This document shows positions 8,839-17,526 of a stretch of 64,000 nt of DNA, one piece after another. A program made the translations under genes and the position numbers. The notes below the pieces were generated by a model. That model worked only from the letters and a program-made list of their open reading frames with translations, ran no database searches and was not told where the DNA came from. The stretch lies in contig NZ_MDJS01000001.1 in NCBI RefSeq assembly GCF_001705515.1, positions 186,001-250,000 on the forward strand. The letters run 5' to 3'. How positions within the stretch are numbered: position 1 is the stretch's first letter; the number at the start of each line of letters is the position of its first letter. The DNA comes from Mucilaginibacter sp. PPCGB 2223. Its GTDB lineage: Bacteria > Bacteroidota > Bacteroidia > Sphingobacteriales > Sphingobacteriaceae.

Positions 8839-11307
8839 TCATTCTATCTCCACCTGGCTTAGCACCACGCTCGGGTCTAACAGATATATCCTGATCGTGC
8901 CTTCGCCTGCTTTGGCCACCTGATGTTTGGTTTGCCCGATAGAATAACCACGCAATACATTAGGCGACCATTCCTTCGTATCTGCCTTAGCATTAATATC
9001 CACTATTTGTGGCATATCGCCGTTAACCGAAATGGCATATCGCAGACCCATGCCATTATATAGCTTAAAGGTTGGCAGGCATTTTACGATGATGCTGTTT
9101 TCGCCCTGGGTTAAGTTGGCTTTATATTCTACATAAGGCGCCGCCTGTATATTATCGTCGTAGCTCTTCTCAACCAATGGCATTACGGTTACAGCGTTAT
9201 TGCTGATACCTAAGCCGTTGATGGTTTTGATGTGTGTGCCATCGGCATCTTTTTTATTGCTGAACTGGCTGGCGGGAATAGTGGCTTGTGGTTGAATATC
9301 TTTTTGTTGGATTACCCGATCATAGAACCCGGCCTTAGCAACTTCGGGCATTTTAAATACTTTTTGATCTCTCGGGTGATCGCTCATAATGCCGTTCCAC
9401 TTGCCGCCGGAAATTTGTTGATTATATTTTTGGGTAAGTATTTTAATTTCATTGTAAGCATCAGCTGCTTTTTTCGCGTTTTCGACGTTATGATCATCAA
9501 AGCTTTTTTCGGCGTAAAATATCTTTTCGTTCATCAAACATGCGCCGCTAACGGGATATAGTATCAGTTCGAAATAGGCATCCTGCAAGGCTGCCGGGAT
9601 CTTGATTTTCAAGGCCTCGGCTTCTTTTCTCAAGCTTTGATAGTCGGCCAAACGTTGCTCTGTTTGTTTAGCATTGAAATCAACTACATCTACATGCTCG
9701 GGTTTGGCTGATGCCGCCAACCGGTAATATTCATCTTTAATGTGGGCGATAGGCTCTGCAAATTCAGGTCCGAATGTTTCGGCTGCCCAGGCTTTCGGGT
9801 ATTCGTGAGCTTTTTCGGGCGCCCATTTTTTAACGTCCCAGGCAAGGTCCATCGCGAACTGTATTTCCAGCTCAGCGGGTTTCAGGTCGCCCACGTTAAA
9901 AACCCAAACCTTATCGGCGCCGAACTGATAAGCTTTGCTCATCTCGTACGAGGTAAGGGTGGGTGATACGCTCGACAGCCACAGAAAATCGCGCGGTGCG
10001 CCCCAGTACGAAAAATGATAATATACGCCGCTGCCGCCGCTGCGTTTTTGTTCGGTTGGATTAGATACCTGCCTGATATAGCCGTGGTTATCGTCGGCCC
10101 AGCAAATGGTAATATCGTCGGGCAGTTTCATGTGGTCCTGGTACAGGTCGAGCACCTCTTTATACGGGCAAAATATCTGCGGGATGGCGTCGGCCGGTTT
10201 ATTATCGGTTTTGGCCAGCATGCTGCGCTGGTCGGTAATGACATTTTCCAGCAGTTTAACTTTTTCCTTTTTGTCTTTCGGGCCGGGCATGCTGCCATCG
10301 TGTATGCCGCGCATGCCTACAGTGTAAACAGCGTCGATCTTTGCAGCCTCGGTGGCGCGGGTTTGCCAGTAGTTCAGTATCTGGTCGTGGTTTACATCAT
10401 AGCGCCATTCGCCGGGTTTTTGCCCGTATTCGGCTTCGTAATTATCCGCCCATTCAAACACATTGTTGCGCAATATCGGCTCGCAGTGGCTGGCGCCCAA
10501 AACAATGGCATAGCGGTCGGCCACTACCGGGTTTTCCTTATAATACCAGAAGGCCTTGGTGCAGGGGTGCATGGCTGGCCAGATATAGTTCGCTTTAAGG
10601 CGAAGTAAGAGTTCAAAAATGTGCGCGTAAGTGTTGGGGCCGATATCTTTAATATCCTTATCCATGTTTTTGGCCGCCCAGGGTTGCATGCCCCAGTCTT
10701 CATCGTTGATGAAAATACCCCTGTATTTTACCGACGGCGGACCGATAATACTGGTACCGGGCGTAATGTAAACTTCATTGTGATGACGGGGTGCGACGTC
10801 GGCCCACCAAACCAGGGGCGATACCCCTATCATCCGCGAAAGCTCAAACAAACCGAAGGCGGTACCGCGGCGGTCGCTGCCTGTGATTACCAGTGCCTGT
10901 TTTACACCTGCCATTGGTGTGTTAACCACTGCTATACTAAAGGTTTCCCATTGATTTTTTACTTTGCCTATGTTGATTTTATGCTCGCCGGCCAGTTTAT
11001 CGATCAGCTTTGAATGTCCTATCGTACCCGCTATAACAGCAATGCCTGAGGCCGGGATACCATTACTCACCGTGGGAAGTATGCCCGTTACCGATGCCAC
11101 ATCCTTACTGAAACAATTTGCAGCAATACCTACCACTTCGGCATCGGCCTTGTCGATATAAACAGCGGCAGCCTGTTTCCCTTTTACCAGGGGGAACGCA
11201 TTTGCCGAACCGGTATTGCTGATCGATATCGGTTTGATGCTTTGCGCGATACCGGCTAAGGAGGAAAAGCACAGGGCGGACAGCGTAAGGTATGTTTTTA
11301 AAGACAT
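8839..11307 (-). CDS. Glycoside hydrolase family 115 protein (alpha-glucuronidase type)
   Basis: The protein has 822 residues. It has a signal peptide (MSLKTYLTLSALCFSSLAGIAQS) and blocks typical of GH115: SPLVWWADV, KYRGIFINDEDWGMQPWA near residue 190-210, NTYAHIFELLLRLKANYIWPAMH near 225-250, and GASHCEPILRNN near 285. Known GH115 enzymes remove (4-O-methyl)glucuronic acid from glucuronoxylan, including internal positions. The C-terminal part contains a beta-rich domain, as in characterised members. It is expected in the periplasm or outer membrane. The alpha/beta hydrolase upstream on the same strand may act on the same polysaccharide. No SusC/SusD pair is nearby, so this is not a complete polysaccharide utilisation locus. 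Confidence 0.88.
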   Translation of the reverse strand: MSLKTYLTLSALCFSSLAGIAQSIKPISISNTGSANAFPLVKGKQAAAVYIDKADAEVVGIAANCFSKDVASVTGILPTVSNGIPASGIAVIAGTIGHSKLIDKLAGEHKINIGKVKNQWETFSIAVVNTPMAGVKQALVITGSDRRGTAFGLFELSRMIGVSPLVWWADVAPRHHNEVYITPGTSIIGPPSVKYRGIFINDEDWGMQPWAAKNMDKDIKDIGPNTYAHIFELLLRLKANYIWPAMHPCTKAFWYYKENPVVADRYAIVLGASHCEPILRNNVFEWADNYEAEYGQKPGEWRYDVNHDQILNYWQTRATEAAKIDAVYTVGMRGIHDGSMPGPKDKKEKVKLLENVITDQRSMLAKTDNKPADAIPQIFCPYKEVLDLYQDHMKLPDDITICWADDNHGYIRQVSNPTEQKRSGGSGVYYHFSYWGAPRDFLWLSSVSPTLTSYEMSKAYQFGADKVWVFNVGDLKPAELEIQFAMDLAWDVKKWAPEKAHEYPKAWAAETFGPEFAEPIAHIKDEYYRLAASAKPEHVDVVDFNAKQTEQRLADYQSLRKEAEALKIKIPAALQDAYFELILYPVSGACLMNEKIFYAEKSFDDHNVENAKKAADAYNEIKILTQKYNQQISGGKWNGIMSDHPRDQKVFKMPEVAKAGFYDRVIQQKDIQPQATIPASQFSNKKDADGTHIKTINGLGISNNAVTVMPLVEKSYDDNIQAAPYVEYKANLTQGENSIIVKCLPTFKLYNGMGLRYAISVNGDMPQIVDINAKADTKEWSPNVLRGYSIGQTKHQVAKAGEGTIRIYLLDPSVVLSQVEIE

Positions 11308-11383
11308 GGGTATTTATGGGTGTTTTGCTCTTTGTTTAAAGGCTTGAATGGTGCGATGGTCGCTTTATTTTGCTTCCAGCAAC

Positions 11384-11411
11384 AGCAGGGGGGGAAATTG
11401 TAAGAGATTTT
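11384..11411 (+). repeat. Dispersed G-run repeat, copy 1
   Basis: AGCAG, a run of seven Gs, AAATTGTAAGA, then ATTTT. The same element occurs in inverse orientation at 49698-49724 and 49932-49958. Here it lies between the two hydrolase genes, 5 bp from the alpha/beta hydrolase stop. Confidence 0.7.
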
Positions 11412-11415
11412 TTCA

Positions 11416-12276
11416 TCACCTGTTTATAAATTTCCTGTCCTGCATCCAGGCGTAGAGTTCATTTGGCCATTGCGCTGCTGCGCCTTTCATATCAGGGCGC
11501 AGGCCAAAACCATGGCCAACGCCACTGTAAATATGTAATTCGGCCGGGATCTTTAATTTTTTGTATTTGAGATATAACCCGGGCATATATTCTGCAATAT
11601 CCGGGCGGTCGTTATAACCGCAGGCAATAAATACCGGCGGCGAATTGGGTGATACCTCGAACCTGCCCGAATTACCGGGATAAATCAATACCTGGAACGC
11701 CGGGTGTGAGCTTAGCCTGTCCACTGCATCGGCAGGGTTTGGTAAACCGTTGTCAAAACGCATCGCGCACAAGCCCGCCAGTTCGCCACCGGCCGAAAAT
11801 CCCATTACGCCGATGCGGGCGGTATCAATACCCCATTCTTTGGCACGGCTGCGCACCAAACGGATAGCGCGCTGCATATCGGGTACTTCGTTGCCGTCCA
11901 CGGTATAGGTCGAACCCTCTTCTTTAGCCAGTCGGTATTTAAGTACAAAAGCGGCAATGCCGTGCTGTTGCAACCATTGGGCCACATTATAGCCTTCGTG
12001 GGTTATTGCCATGTTTTTATGACCGCCGCCCGGGGCTACGATAATAGCCGCCCCGGTTGCTTCACCAGGCGATGGGATATAAGGCGTGATTGACGGGTTA
12101 TTGACACTGGATACCGATAGCTCGCCGCTTTTGGAGGTAACGACCTTTTCGGGCGCTGTTTTACCTTCCGATCCGGGTGCGCCTTTTGGCCACAAGGGTA
12201 TTTCTTTCGGGGTATCCTGCGGAACCATAGCTGTCAGCAGCAAGCCTATCAGGATGGCCGGAAATGATCTTTTCAT
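11416..12276 (-). CDS. Secreted alpha/beta hydrolase (acetylxylan-esterase-like)
   Basis: I chose the ATG at 12276 (286 residues) rather than an upstream one at 12318, because it begins directly with a signal peptide, MKRSFPAILIGLLLTAMV. The oxyanion region is APGGGHK, the nucleophile elbow is GFSAGGE with Ser near residue 161, and the likely base/acid residues are in YNDRPD and GVGHGFG. The sequence PLWPKGAPGS near the N-terminus is common in Bacteroidota esterases annotated near xylanases. Together with the GH115 gene downstream it could deacetylate xylan fragments. That substrate is inferred from the neighbour only. Confidence 0.8.
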   Translation of the reverse strand: MKRSFPAILIGLLLTAMVPQDTPKEIPLWPKGAPGSEGKTAPEKVVTSKSGELSVSSVNNPSITPYIPSPGEATGAAIIVAPGGGHKNMAITHEGYNVAQWLQQHGIAAFVLKYRLAKEEGSTYTVDGNEVPDMQRAIRLVRSRAKEWGIDTARIGVMGFSAGGELAGLCAMRFDNGLPNPADAVDRLSSHPAFQVLIYPGNSGRFEVSPNSPPVFIACGYNDRPDIAEYMPGLYLKYKKLKIPAELHIYSGVGHGFGLRPDMKGAAAQWPNELYAWMQDRKFINR

Positions 12277-12460
12277 GCGATAGAAATCGATTTCAATTGG
12301 TATCCCGAAAATAATCAAAAACCGTCAAAAAGACAAGTTATATTAAACTCGTTACACAGTTGTGCGATAGGTAAAACCCATGCATATTGGGTTTTTAACA
12401 GAAGGGGGCACCGTATTCAAAAATTGAATCTGCGCGCCCCGAAACAATATATGCGGCAAC

Positions 12461-12754
12461 TTATTTTGAAGCTAAAATCTCCACCATTTCAAGCACTGGC
12501 GGTTTTGCAAGCAACTTATCGGCATTGGCCATTAAGGCTGCGGCAATAGGGCCATTTAAATGCGCGTCGCGACCGGCTTCACCCTCAAAACTATCAAATA
12601 TGCCGAATGTATTGTGGCTGATCCGCACCGCGTACCAACTAACAGTTGCGTTTTCGGCCTGCGCAAGTGGCAAGGCGCTTTTTAAAAATGCTTCAACTTC
12701 TTCTTCCTTACCCGGTTTGGCTTCCAATCGTGCCAGTATTCCTTTTGTGATCAT
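12461..12754 (-). CDS. Antibiotic biosynthesis monooxygenase (ABM) domain protein
   Basis: A 97-residue single ABM domain from the ATG at 12754. The longer frame adds eight unlikely residues. ITKGILARLEAKPGKEEEVEAFL at the start and the HNTFGIFDSFEGEAGRDAHL block are typical of the YgiN/LsrG ferredoxin-like dimer fold. Members act as small quinol monooxygenases or isomerases, and many have no known substrate. It stands alone, about 65 bp downstream of a small unknown gene. A second ABM protein with an unrelated neighbourhood lies at 35681-36013. Confidence 0.8.
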   Translation of the reverse strand: MITKGILARLEAKPGKEEEVEAFLKSALPLAQAENATVSWYAVRISHNTFGIFDSFEGEAGRDAHLNGPIAAALMANADKLLAKPPVLEMVEILASK

Positions 12755-12820
12755 AGTAAATGGGTTTTGTAAATACACTTATACCATTAGTCGGTTATTG
12801 AGCATGTTCCTTTCAATAAA

Positions 12821-13030
12821 TTATAGTTTGATCGCTTTATTACCTGATTTGGATTCGTGATGCCCGGGTTTAGGTATATGTTTTACAATGCGAATGAGTG
12901 TTTGTGCGATTAGTTTCATTGCGCCCGCGCCAAACCTGATGAAGGGCATCATCACACTCCGGTTATGCCGGCGGAGCTCTGCCGGGTCTGTCTGCTGTTC
13001 GCGTATCTTTTTAAATTGGTTAGTTGCCAT
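12821..13030 (-). CDS. Small basic protein of unknown function
   Basis: A 69-residue frame, rich in Lys/Arg/His, with one moderately hydrophobic amphipathic stretch (MPFIRFGAGAMKLIAQTLI, about residues 28-46). I recognise no domain. It fills the gap between the ABM gene and the kinase gene, all on the minus strand. The start at 13030 is the only Met before the conserved-looking part. There is no strong ribosome site, which is normal for this phylum. It could be a real membrane-associated peptide or a chance frame. Confidence 0.45.
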   Translation of the reverse strand: MATNQFKKIREQQTDPAELRRHNRSVMMPFIRFGAGAMKLIAQTLIRIVKHIPKPGHHESKSGNKAIKL

Positions 13031-13106
13031 GCCGAACTCTTTATCGGGTAAATGTTATACTATAAAGAGCGACGGAGGTGTTTTTGTTTCAGCACAAATA
13101 CTAAAG

Positions 13107-14501
13107 CTAATTGTTATTGGTGAAACAGGGGATGTTGATGATAAACTTGGTGCCTACGCCGTATTCGGAGTTAACATTGATGGTACCCTGCATTTGCTGG
13201 ATAGCGTCTTTGGTTAAATAAAGACCAATGCCCGTGCTTTCACGGCTTTGCTGGGCGGCAAAGAATTTTTCGAAGATGTGCTCCTTGTCGTCACTCCTGA
13301 TGCCGATGCCGTTATCTTCAACTTCAATTATGCAGTCTGTTTCACTGCGGTAAGCTCTGATTTTTATCCAGCTTTCCTGTTTGCGGATGTCGCTGTATTT
13401 AACAGCGTTCGATACCAGGTTATTCAGCACGATTTTTAGTTTTAAAGCATCGCAATTGATGTCATTCACCAACACATCACGGTAGTAACTCAGCTTTCGC
13501 CCCTTATTGCTGTAGTTGTTTTGGGCAACAACATCTTCTATTACTTCGCCCAGGTCGCAGTTGGTGCCGGCTTGTTTATTTTTTACCGATTGCAGTATCT
13601 CGGTGATAAACTCCCGCTGCCTGTTCACACTTTCCAGCATAAGCGCCGTATAAACCCTGATCTCGTCGATATTGTCTTCGTGGTCGATCAGGCTGATCAA
13701 GCCGGTAAGCGAATTAAGCGGCGAACGCAGATCGTGCGAAAGGTTATAGACCACTTTGTCGAGCTCGGCATTTACCGCCTGCAGGTTGTTGTTCTGCTCT
13801 ATGATCTTATTCTGGGCCGTTTGCATCCTCCGGAAGGTAGTCCACACAAACAAAATTATATTGCCGATGATAAACAAGGTGACGATCACGTTGACCAGGA
13901 ATGCCCAGAAGTTGATCTTGCGCGAAATAACTCCCAGGGTATCCGAAAAAGCCTGTTGTTTTACAGTCAGACCGGCCGAAATTGTATTGATTTTTGATAT
14001 GAGCTGATCTTTTTGGGCGTGTGTAATGTTTTGGGATGCGATTTGCGCATGGGCAGCCAGCCCGGTTTGATGCAACTCTTCTACCATAGCGTCGCCCTGT
14101 TCCCATATGGTTATGGCATTTTCGAACGAACCCAGGTGGCGGAAGTTTTTAAATAACCATATCATATTACCGATGTCGTCGTGATGGTTCCCCGCCTGCA
14201 GAAAACCTGCCAGGGCCACCCGGTCATTGGTTACGGTCGCCGATAAAGCTTCGCGCGCGTGGCGGTCGCCGATGGGTATGCTGATCGCTTTCAGGAACGC
14301 CCGGTATTCGGATTCATCGGCTGAGTATATGTAAGAGATCAGCAGGGCCGATGCTTCTTTCTGGCCTTTTGAGTATTGCGATTCGCCGTTAATGTATGCC
14401 CTTGATGCCGAAAGTACCTTGATGGTATAGTAGTTTACAATCACCGTGGCTATGCACGATAACGTCACGATCAATAGCAGGACCGAACTTATCTTCTTCA
14501 T
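13107..14501 (-). CDS. Membrane-bound sensor histidine kinase
   Basis: 464 residues. TM1 at about 5-25, a helical extracytoplasmic sensor at about 26-190 rich in charged helices (four-helix-bundle/CHASE3-like), and TM2 at about 195-220. A coiled coil follows, then HisKA with VYNLSHDLRSPLNSLTGLI carrying the phospho-His near residue 256. The HATPase has NNLVSNAVKYS, DNGIGI and STGIGLYLTKDA. There is no receiver domain and no response regulator beside it, so it is an orphan kinase here. Domain order and length are normal. Confidence 0.9.
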   Translation of the reverse strand: MKKISSVLLLIVTLSCIATVIVNYYTIKVLSASRAYINGESQYSKGQKEASALLISYIYSADESEYRAFLKAISIPIGDRHAREALSATVTNDRVALAGFLQAGNHHDDIGNMIWLFKNFRHLGSFENAITIWEQGDAMVEELHQTGLAAHAQIASQNITHAQKDQLISKINTISAGLTVKQQAFSDTLGVISRKINFWAFLVNVIVTLFIIGNIILFVWTTFRRMQTAQNKIIEQNNNLQAVNAELDKVVYNLSHDLRSPLNSLTGLISLIDHEDNIDEIRVYTALMLESVNRQREFITEILQSVKNKQAGTNCDLGEVIEDVVAQNNYSNKGRKLSYYRDVLVNDINCDALKLKIVLNNLVSNAVKYSDIRKQESWIKIRAYRSETDCIIEVEDNGIGIRSDDKEHIFEKFFAAQQSRESTGIGLYLTKDAIQQMQGTINVNSEYGVGTKFIINIPCFTNNN

Positions 14502-14816
14502 CTTTTGCTTGGTTATAAAAATTACCCTGTGCTAAGTATAATCAATACCAGCGCTTCAGTTCTTCATAATCGCTATGGGTTAAGTCAGATTACATTATTG
14601 CCTCTGCCATGATGCCATAGCAAGGCAAGCTTGTGCTAATTAAGTGGGGCGTTACTTTTTAAGACAAGACCATTTTTGGAGTTTTATACGTAAATCAATA
14701 TCTACGGTTTCGTAAAAGTGTAAATATTATGATGTCATTATAAAAATAGTGTCCGTACAAAAAAAAGCCTTTAACCCGAAGGCTAAAGGCTTTGATATTA
14801 ATTGTGATTGATTGTA
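14502..14816. other. 315-bp intergenic stretch
   Basis: It contains the upstream region of the sensor kinase gene and, at its left-gene end, the intrinsic terminator at 14764-14793. I see no reading frame, repeat copy or clear -7 box otherwise. Confidence 0.6.
14764..14793 (-). terminator. Intrinsic terminator of the lipoprotein/D-aminoacylase operon
   Basis: AAAGCCTTTA / TAAAGGCTTT forms a 10-bp stem with a 10-nt loop, followed by a T-run on the minus strand. It lies 23 bp after the stop at 14817. Confidence 0.85.
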
Positions 14817-15893
14817 TTACTGATACTGAATGTAGTTGGGGTTTGGTTTTAATTTTAAAACCTCTTCTGGCGTCATCATATGGTTTGGAGCCTTTTTGAT
14901 ATCGTTTTTATAGAACAGCTTGAAGCCCGTAAACTGTACCGGCTCGTTGTAGATAAAGTATCTCCAGGTACCTAATTTTAGTTCTGGCTCACCCCAGCCG
15001 TCCATATCCATCACCAGCTGTATTTCGGGGTGCAGTTTGATCTTGTTGTAATTGGTCACCATTTTTTTGGTAAAACGGTGTACGATCAGGATTTTAGGAG
15101 GCAGGTGATATTTCTTCACCAGGTTGGTTAAATAGCCCGAAACATAGTTTACGTCGTCGGCATCATAGGTACCGATCTTTTTGCCAGGTTTCGAACCGTC
15201 TTTCATCGAAAACTCAGGGTCCATACCAAAATTAACCTGCGGCATAGCCAGGTATTTCTCCAGTAAAGGCAACTCGGTATGGATGTTGCTCAATGCAACC
15301 TGTACATCCAGGAACACGATGCCGTGTATCTTTTTAGCCAGCACCAGCACACTGTCGATCTGTTTAAAAGGCATACGGTAACGGTATTTACCATCTTTGC
15401 CGGCATCGCCCTGCGCCACTACGGTAATGTAATGCAAAGCCGGTATTACGGGTGTTTTAGGGTCGGCTCTTTCCCAGTGCTTACATTCGCCCTGTAATTT
15501 GGCCAACATTTCCTTAGGCGGTATCTCGCCTAAAATACCCATTTTTTTTGCATACAAGTTACCATAAAATGCCACGATGCGTTTGAATGGCAGGATAGCT
15601 CCGTCAATAGGGTATGGTGTGTTTTTTACGGGCCATTTGCCGGTGGTATCGCCATGGGCCATAAATTTCATTTTAGCATCGTAGGCGGCTTTATCCAATG
15701 GCGGGTAGCTTACCGGGGCCGCAGTAACGGTATCCTGTTGCGCAGCTGCAGCGGCTTTTTTAGTCGTGTCGGCCGGTGCAGAGCCTTTTGAAGCAGCTGT
15801 GGCAGAAGTACTTGTTTTGCCGCCGCCGCAGTTTGTAAATAAAATGACCGACGTTGAGAGGGCGATCGTAGTTAGCAGAGTTTTCAATTTCAT
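14817..15893 (-). CDS. Lipoprotein of unknown function
   Basis: 358 residues from the ATG at 15893. A longer upstream frame reads into the neighbouring gene and hides the signal sequence. MKLKTLLTTIALSTSVILFTNCGGG is a lipoprotein signal with Cys at about residue 22. A Ser/Ala/Lys/Thr-rich linker follows to about residue 60. The body has alternating beta/alpha-like segments (VDSVLVLAKKIHGIVFLDVQ, QVNFGMDPEFSM, LPPKILIVHRF, IQLVMDMDGWGEPELKLG), suggestive of a TIM-barrel-like fold. I do not recognise the family and assign no activity. It starts 4 bp after the D-aminoacylase stop, so the two are co-transcribed and may serve D-amino-acid or peptide metabolism at the envelope. Confidence 0.7.
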   Translation of the reverse strand: MKLKTLLTTIALSTSVILFTNCGGGKTSTSATAASKGSAPADTTKKAAAAAQQDTVTAAPVSYPPLDKAAYDAKMKFMAHGDTTGKWPVKNTPYPIDGAILPFKRIVAFYGNLYAKKMGILGEIPPKEMLAKLQGECKHWERADPKTPVIPALHYITVVAQGDAGKDGKYRYRMPFKQIDSVLVLAKKIHGIVFLDVQVALSNIHTELPLLEKYLAMPQVNFGMDPEFSMKDGSKPGKKIGTYDADDVNYVSGYLTNLVKKYHLPPKILIVHRFTKKMVTNYNKIKLHPEIQLVMDMDGWGEPELKLGTWRYFIYNEPVQFTGFKLFYKNDIKKAPNHMMTPEEVLKLKPNPNYIQYQ

Positions 15894-15897
15894 TTGT

Positions 15898-17478
15898 TTA
15901 GTTGGGTATATAGCCGGGGCCGTGCAAGATAGCACCATTTTTGGTACCATTATGCTTAAAATTATCAACAGTGAGCTTACCGTTTACCAAAACGTATTTA
16001 AAGCCCTGCGAATAAGCGTGTGGGTGTTCATAAGTCGATTTATCGATCACCGAGTCGGCGTTAAACACCACCACATCGGCAAACATGCCCGGTTGTAGCA
16101 GTCCGCGGCCTTCCAGTTTAAATTTTTGTGCCGGGAGTGAGGTCATGCGCCTTATGGCATCTTCCAGCCTGATGACACCTTTTTCGCGGCTGTAGTAACC
16201 CAATACGCGTGCGTTGCTGCCGTAACCGCGGGGATGCGGAACACCCGAACCAAATTGCCTGATGCCCGAATCAGAAGCCACCATGGTTAAAGGGTATTTC
16301 ATAATGTTAACCACGTCGTCTTCGTTCATACCATGAAAAACCATGGCAGCGCCACCAATTTTGATGATATCCAGTATGGTCTCTATCTGGTCGGGAATGG
16401 TAGCTGCGCGGCCCATTATCGTATTGATCTGTAAAATGTTTTTACCATTATAAGCAGTGTCGGCGTCGCAATGCGCCACTACGGCGTATTCAAAAGTTGG
16501 CAGGCCGCGGCGCTGCATATCTTTTACCATTTCGGCAACTATTTTAGGATGGATATCCGGATCGTTAATGCGTTGTACTGCGGCTGCGTGCCCGCCATCC
16601 AGGGCCCAATCAGGTATTAAAACATTCAATGTTGTACTGCTGGCAGTATAAGGGTATTGATCGACGGTAACATCCAGGCCTTCTTTGCGGGCTGCTTCAA
16701 CCATGGCTATCATCTGGCTGCTTTTATGCCAGTTGGGCCGGCCAACCTTAAAGTGCGATATCTCGACCGGCAATTGTGCCTGGCGGCCAACATCTATCGC
16801 CTCGGTTATCGCATCGAAAATCTTATCGCTCTCGTTACGCATGTGCGAAGTGTAAATGCCTTTGTATTTTGCCGCGGTTTTGGCCAGGGCCACAACTTCT
16901 TCGGTTTGCGAATACATGCCCGGCGAATAGATCAGCCCGGTCGAAAGCCCCATTGCACCGTCGCGCATGGCCTGATCGACAATGGCCTGCATTTTTACCA
17001 GTTGCCCGGCATCGGGCTTAACCATATTCTCGCCTAAAATGGCTTTTCGCACGTCGTTATGGCCGATCAGCGTACCTACGTTGATGGATATCGGGTTTTG
17101 CTGCAGGCTGGTAAAATAAGCTTTGATATCCGTGTTCGAACTTCCGCAGTTACCTGTGATGACCGAAGTAACGCCGTCGTAAATAAAATTATCTGCTGTC
17201 GGGGTTTTGGTTTCGTCGCCCTCGATGTGGGTATGCACATCAATAAACCCCGGCGCCACGATCAGCCCGGTCGCGTCGATGGTTTTGTCCGCTTTGTCTT
17301 TACTCAAATCGCCAACGCTTACAATTTTGTTTTGAGCGATGCCCACATCGCCGTAGAACCAGGGATTGCCCGTACCGTCGACAATTTTGCCGTTTTTCAG
17401 AATAATATCGAAATGCTGCTGGGCAGAACACAGTATGGGCAGTAAGCAAATAAGCGTCAGTAACTTTGGCTTGAGCAT
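15898..17478 (-). CDS. N-acyl-D-amino-acid deacylase (D-aminoacylase), exported
   Basis: 526 residues with a signal peptide (MLKPKLLTLICLLPILCSAQ). It is an amidohydrolase: metal-site PGFIDVHTHIEGD (about 74-86), then GNCGSS, MGLSTGLIYSPGM, IYTSHMRNE (His ligand), EISHFKVGRPNWHKS, and the late VASDSGI with the catalytic Asp. The C-terminus has SLPAQKFKLEGRGLLQPGMFADVVVF, which is diagnostic for D-aminoacylases. These enzymes hydrolyse N-acyl-D-amino acids. A periplasmic location would suit scavenging or cell-wall turnover. It is the first gene of a two-gene operon with the unknown lipoprotein. Confidence 0.88.
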   Translation of the reverse strand: MLKPKLLTLICLLPILCSAQQHFDIILKNGKIVDGTGNPWFYGDVGIAQNKIVSVGDLSKDKADKTIDATGLIVAPGFIDVHTHIEGDETKTPTADNFIYDGVTSVITGNCGSSNTDIKAYFTSLQQNPISINVGTLIGHNDVRKAILGENMVKPDAGQLVKMQAIVDQAMRDGAMGLSTGLIYSPGMYSQTEEVVALAKTAAKYKGIYTSHMRNESDKIFDAITEAIDVGRQAQLPVEISHFKVGRPNWHKSSQMIAMVEAARKEGLDVTVDQYPYTASSTTLNVLIPDWALDGGHAAAVQRINDPDIHPKIVAEMVKDMQRRGLPTFEYAVVAHCDADTAYNGKNILQINTIMGRAATIPDQIETILDIIKIGGAAMVFHGMNEDDVVNIMKYPLTMVASDSGIRQFGSGVPHPRGYGSNARVLGYYSREKGVIRLEDAIRRMTSLPAQKFKLEGRGLLQPGMFADVVVFNADSVIDKSTYEHPHAYSQGFKYVLVNGKLTVDNFKHNGTKNGAILHGPGYIPN

Positions 17479-17526
17479 TTGTGCTAAATTACCGGTTAAT
17501 ATTTTAAATGCAAATTTGGCCGGTAT

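Noticed and set aside
10015..10608. 197-codon plus-strand frame within the GH115 gene
   Set aside because: Antisense to a well-conserved GH115 region; rich in Val/Phe/Ala as expected from reverse reading.
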